Assembly (NCBI GenBank): GCA_013003145.1
Contig: JABDLH010000163.1
Coordinates: 1-6,857 of the forward strand
Direction of reading: 5' to 3'
Length of the DNA stretch: 6,857 bases
DNA from: Flavobacteriaceae bacterium
GTDB taxonomy: Bacteria; Bacteroidota; Bacteroidia; Flavobacteriales; Flavobacteriaceae
In this document: piece by piece, positions 5,715-6,857 of the stretch
How positions within the stretch are numbered: the stretch's first letter is position 1
Layout: every line of letters starts with the position of its first letter
Notes under the pieces: generated by a model
The model's database searches: none
What the model saw: only the letters and a program-made list of their open reading frames with translations
Told to the model about the DNA's origin: nothing
Made by a program: the position numbers and the translations under genes

Positions 5715-6458
5715 ATGAAAAAACATATCCCGAATTTTATTACACTCCTCAATGTGCTATCCGGTTGTATCGCCGTAGTATTTGCGGTTCGGAACGAGAT
5801 GGAACTCGCCGCCTTATTCGTATTCCTGGGGATTTTCTTTGATTATTTTGATGGGATGGCCGCACGCTTACTCAACGTGAAAAGTGAGGTGGGTCTGCAG
5901 CTGGATTCGCTAGCGGACATGATTACCAGCGGGCTTGTACCGGGAATTGTAATGTTCCAGCTTCTTTCCATGTCGGTTACGGGTGGATGGAACCATACGG
6001 GGATGCTGGGTGGGTCTGAAGACTTGTTCGCATCACTTTTACCCTTCGCCGGTTTTCTTATCACCATGGCATCTGCCTACCGCCTGGCTAAATTTAATAT
6101 AGATGAAAACCAGGTGAGTTCTTTCGTGGGGGTTCCTACCCCGGCAAATGCATTACTGATCCTTTCCCTGCCACTGATCCTTATTTACCACGCGAATGAT
6201 TACCTGAATGGTATTATCCTTAATACCTGGTTCTTGCTGGGCATGACGTTGCTGAGCAGTTACCTGCTGAATTCTTCTTTAAATCTGTTTGCGCTTAAAT
6301 TTGAGAACTGGAGTTTCCGGGATAATGCACTTCGTTACATTTTTATCGTTGTGAGTTTCGTATTACTCCTTACGCTTAAATTCCTGGCAATCCCTGCGAT
6401 TCTTGTATTCTACCTGGCGGCATCCATCATTACGGATGCATCCACTAAGACGGTTTAA
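5715..6458 (+). CDS. pssA: CDP-diacylglycerol--serine O-phosphatidyltransferase
   Basis: This integral inner-membrane enzyme condenses CDP-diacylglycerol with L-serine to give phosphatidylserine and CMP, the first committed step towards phosphatidylethanolamine. The 247-residue protein carries a perfect CDP-alcohol phosphotransferase motif Dx2DGx2ARx8Gx3Dx3D: Asp43, Asp46-Gly47, Ala50-Arg51, Gly60, Asp64 and Asp68. These aspartates bind the metals and serve catalysis. The N-terminus MKKHIPNFITLLNVLSGC and the segment SFVGVPTPANALL (136-148) are typical of the PssA subfamily rather than PgsA. Hydrophobic helices fill the rest (about 8-25, 29-45, 70-85, 105-122, 142-160, 168-186, 205-222 and 223-240). 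The ATG at 5715 gives the family start. The gene diverges from the DUF4105 operon and converges on lptB, with 42 bases between the stop codons. No phosphatidylserine decarboxylase gene is in view. Confidence 0.95.
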   Translation: MKKHIPNFITLLNVLSGCIAVVFAVRNEMELAALFVFLGIFFDYFDGMAARLLNVKSEVGLQLDSLADMITSGLVPGIVMFQLLSMSVTGGWNHTGMLGGSEDLFASLLPFAGFLITMASAYRLAKFNIDENQVSSFVGVPTPANALLILSLPLILIYHANDYLNGIILNTWFLLGMTLLSSYLLNSSLNLFALKFENWSFRDNALRYIFIVVSFVLLLTLKFLAIPAILVFYLAASIITDASTKTV

Positions 6459-6500
6459 AAGTATTCTGGAAAAAAAGGATTTAGAAGAAAGGTACTTATA

Positions 6501-6857
6501 CTAGAAGTCCAGTTTCTTCTTACGAAGCTCAAAATTCTGACCGAGGTACACTTTTCGTACCATTTCGTCTTCAGCTAGGTCCTCGGGGATACCCGATTTC
6601 AGGATGCCACCCTCGAACATCAGGTAAGAACGTTCGGTAATGGCTAAGGTCTCCTGCACGTTGTGGTCCGTGATCAGGATACCGATATTTTTATTCTTCA
6701 GCTGGGCCACAATGCGCTGAATGTCTTCTACCGCAACCGGGTCTACCCCAGCAAAGGGTTCGTCGAGTAAAATGAATTTAGGGTCCGTAGCCAATGCCCG
6801 GGCTATCTCGGTACGCCTGCGTTCTCCTCCTGAAAGCAGGTCTCCACGGTTCTTACG
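6501..6857 (-). CDS. lptB: Lipopolysaccharide export ABC transporter ATPase LptB, C-terminal 118 residues (cut by the window edge)
   Basis: LptB is the cytoplasmic ATPase of LptB2FG, which extracts lipopolysaccharide from the inner membrane and drives it across the Lpt bridge to the cell surface. The visible 118 residues contain the signature [16 protein letters not shown] (7-22), Walker B and D-loop [13 protein letters not shown] (28-40), the H-loop [10 protein letters not shown] (62-71, His65) and the LptB-specific end VYLGQNFEL (103-111), closely parallel to VYLGEDFRL in E. coli LptB. The FAGVDP and YLGxxF motifs separate LptB from other ABC ATPases. The frame is open to the right edge, so the Walker A half lies outside the window; the TTG at 6792-6794 is an internal Leu codon, not a start. 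The C-terminal tail RKKKLDF runs slightly beyond the E. coli end. Confidence 0.95.
   Translation of the reverse strand, partial: RKNRGDLLSGGERRRTEIARALATDPKFILLDEPFAGVDPVAVEDIQRIVAQLKNKNIGILITDHNVQETLAITERSYLMFEGGILKSGIPEDLAEDEMVRKVYLGQNFELRKKKLDF

Noticed and set aside
6418..6443. GCATCC/GGATGC inverted repeat with a palindrome GGATGCATCC at the end of pssA.
   Set aside because: It lies within the coding sequence and is not followed by a T run, so it is not a credible terminator.
6459..6500. Possible bidirectional terminator between pssA and lptB (AAGTA at 6459-6463, TACTT at 6493-6497).
   Set aside because: The arms are only five bases with a loop of about 29 and no T run; too weak to annotate.

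Overview
The window looks like ordinary chromosome from a flavobacterium (Bacteroidota, probably Flavobacteriaceae). Three things point there: the protein sequences (a SecA with the Bacteroidota-type N-terminus, a conserved acidic DUF2795 protein, an Lnb/DUF4105 membrane protein); two promoters matching the Bacteroidota consensus TTG-N19-TAnnTTTG; and the lack of strong Shine-Dalgarno sequences. There are nine protein genes, two of them cut by the window edges. I found no RNA gene, insertion sequence, CRISPR array or phage remnant. The longest stretches without a gene are about 200 bases (581-777) and 180 bases (5537-5714); both are described below.

Left part (1-1002, all on the minus strand): the first 193 codons of secA run off the left edge, just before the expected Walker A motif. 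Upstream of secA lie its probable promoter, with overlapping dyads, and the terminator of the next gene. That gene is a 74-residue, very acidic DUF2795 protein with its own near-consensus promoter.

Middle part (1150-5536, all minus strand): five tightly spaced genes form a likely operon. In transcription order they encode a secreted/membrane Lnb-type (DUF4105) protein, an ABC-F ATPase of the Uup type (ATGA overlap with its predecessor), a shortened methyltransferase-like protein (15-base gap), a 57-residue single-pass membrane protein (31-base gap) and a PduO-type cob(I)alamin adenosyltransferase (40-base gap). No common pathway is obvious; spacing and strand are the only evidence that they are co-expressed.

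Right part (5715-6857): pssA, for phosphatidylserine synthase, reads rightward and divergently from the operon. It converges on the 3' end of lptB, the ATPase of the lipopolysaccharide transporter, which is cut by the right edge. Both genes serve envelope biogenesis.

I see no convincing new multi-gene system. The most unusual item is the methyltransferase-like protein, which keeps the two ends of its family but has lost the S-adenosylmethionine-binding core and starts at TTG. Next are the dyads over the secA promoter and the uncharacterised Lnb/ABC-F/small-membrane-protein gene group.
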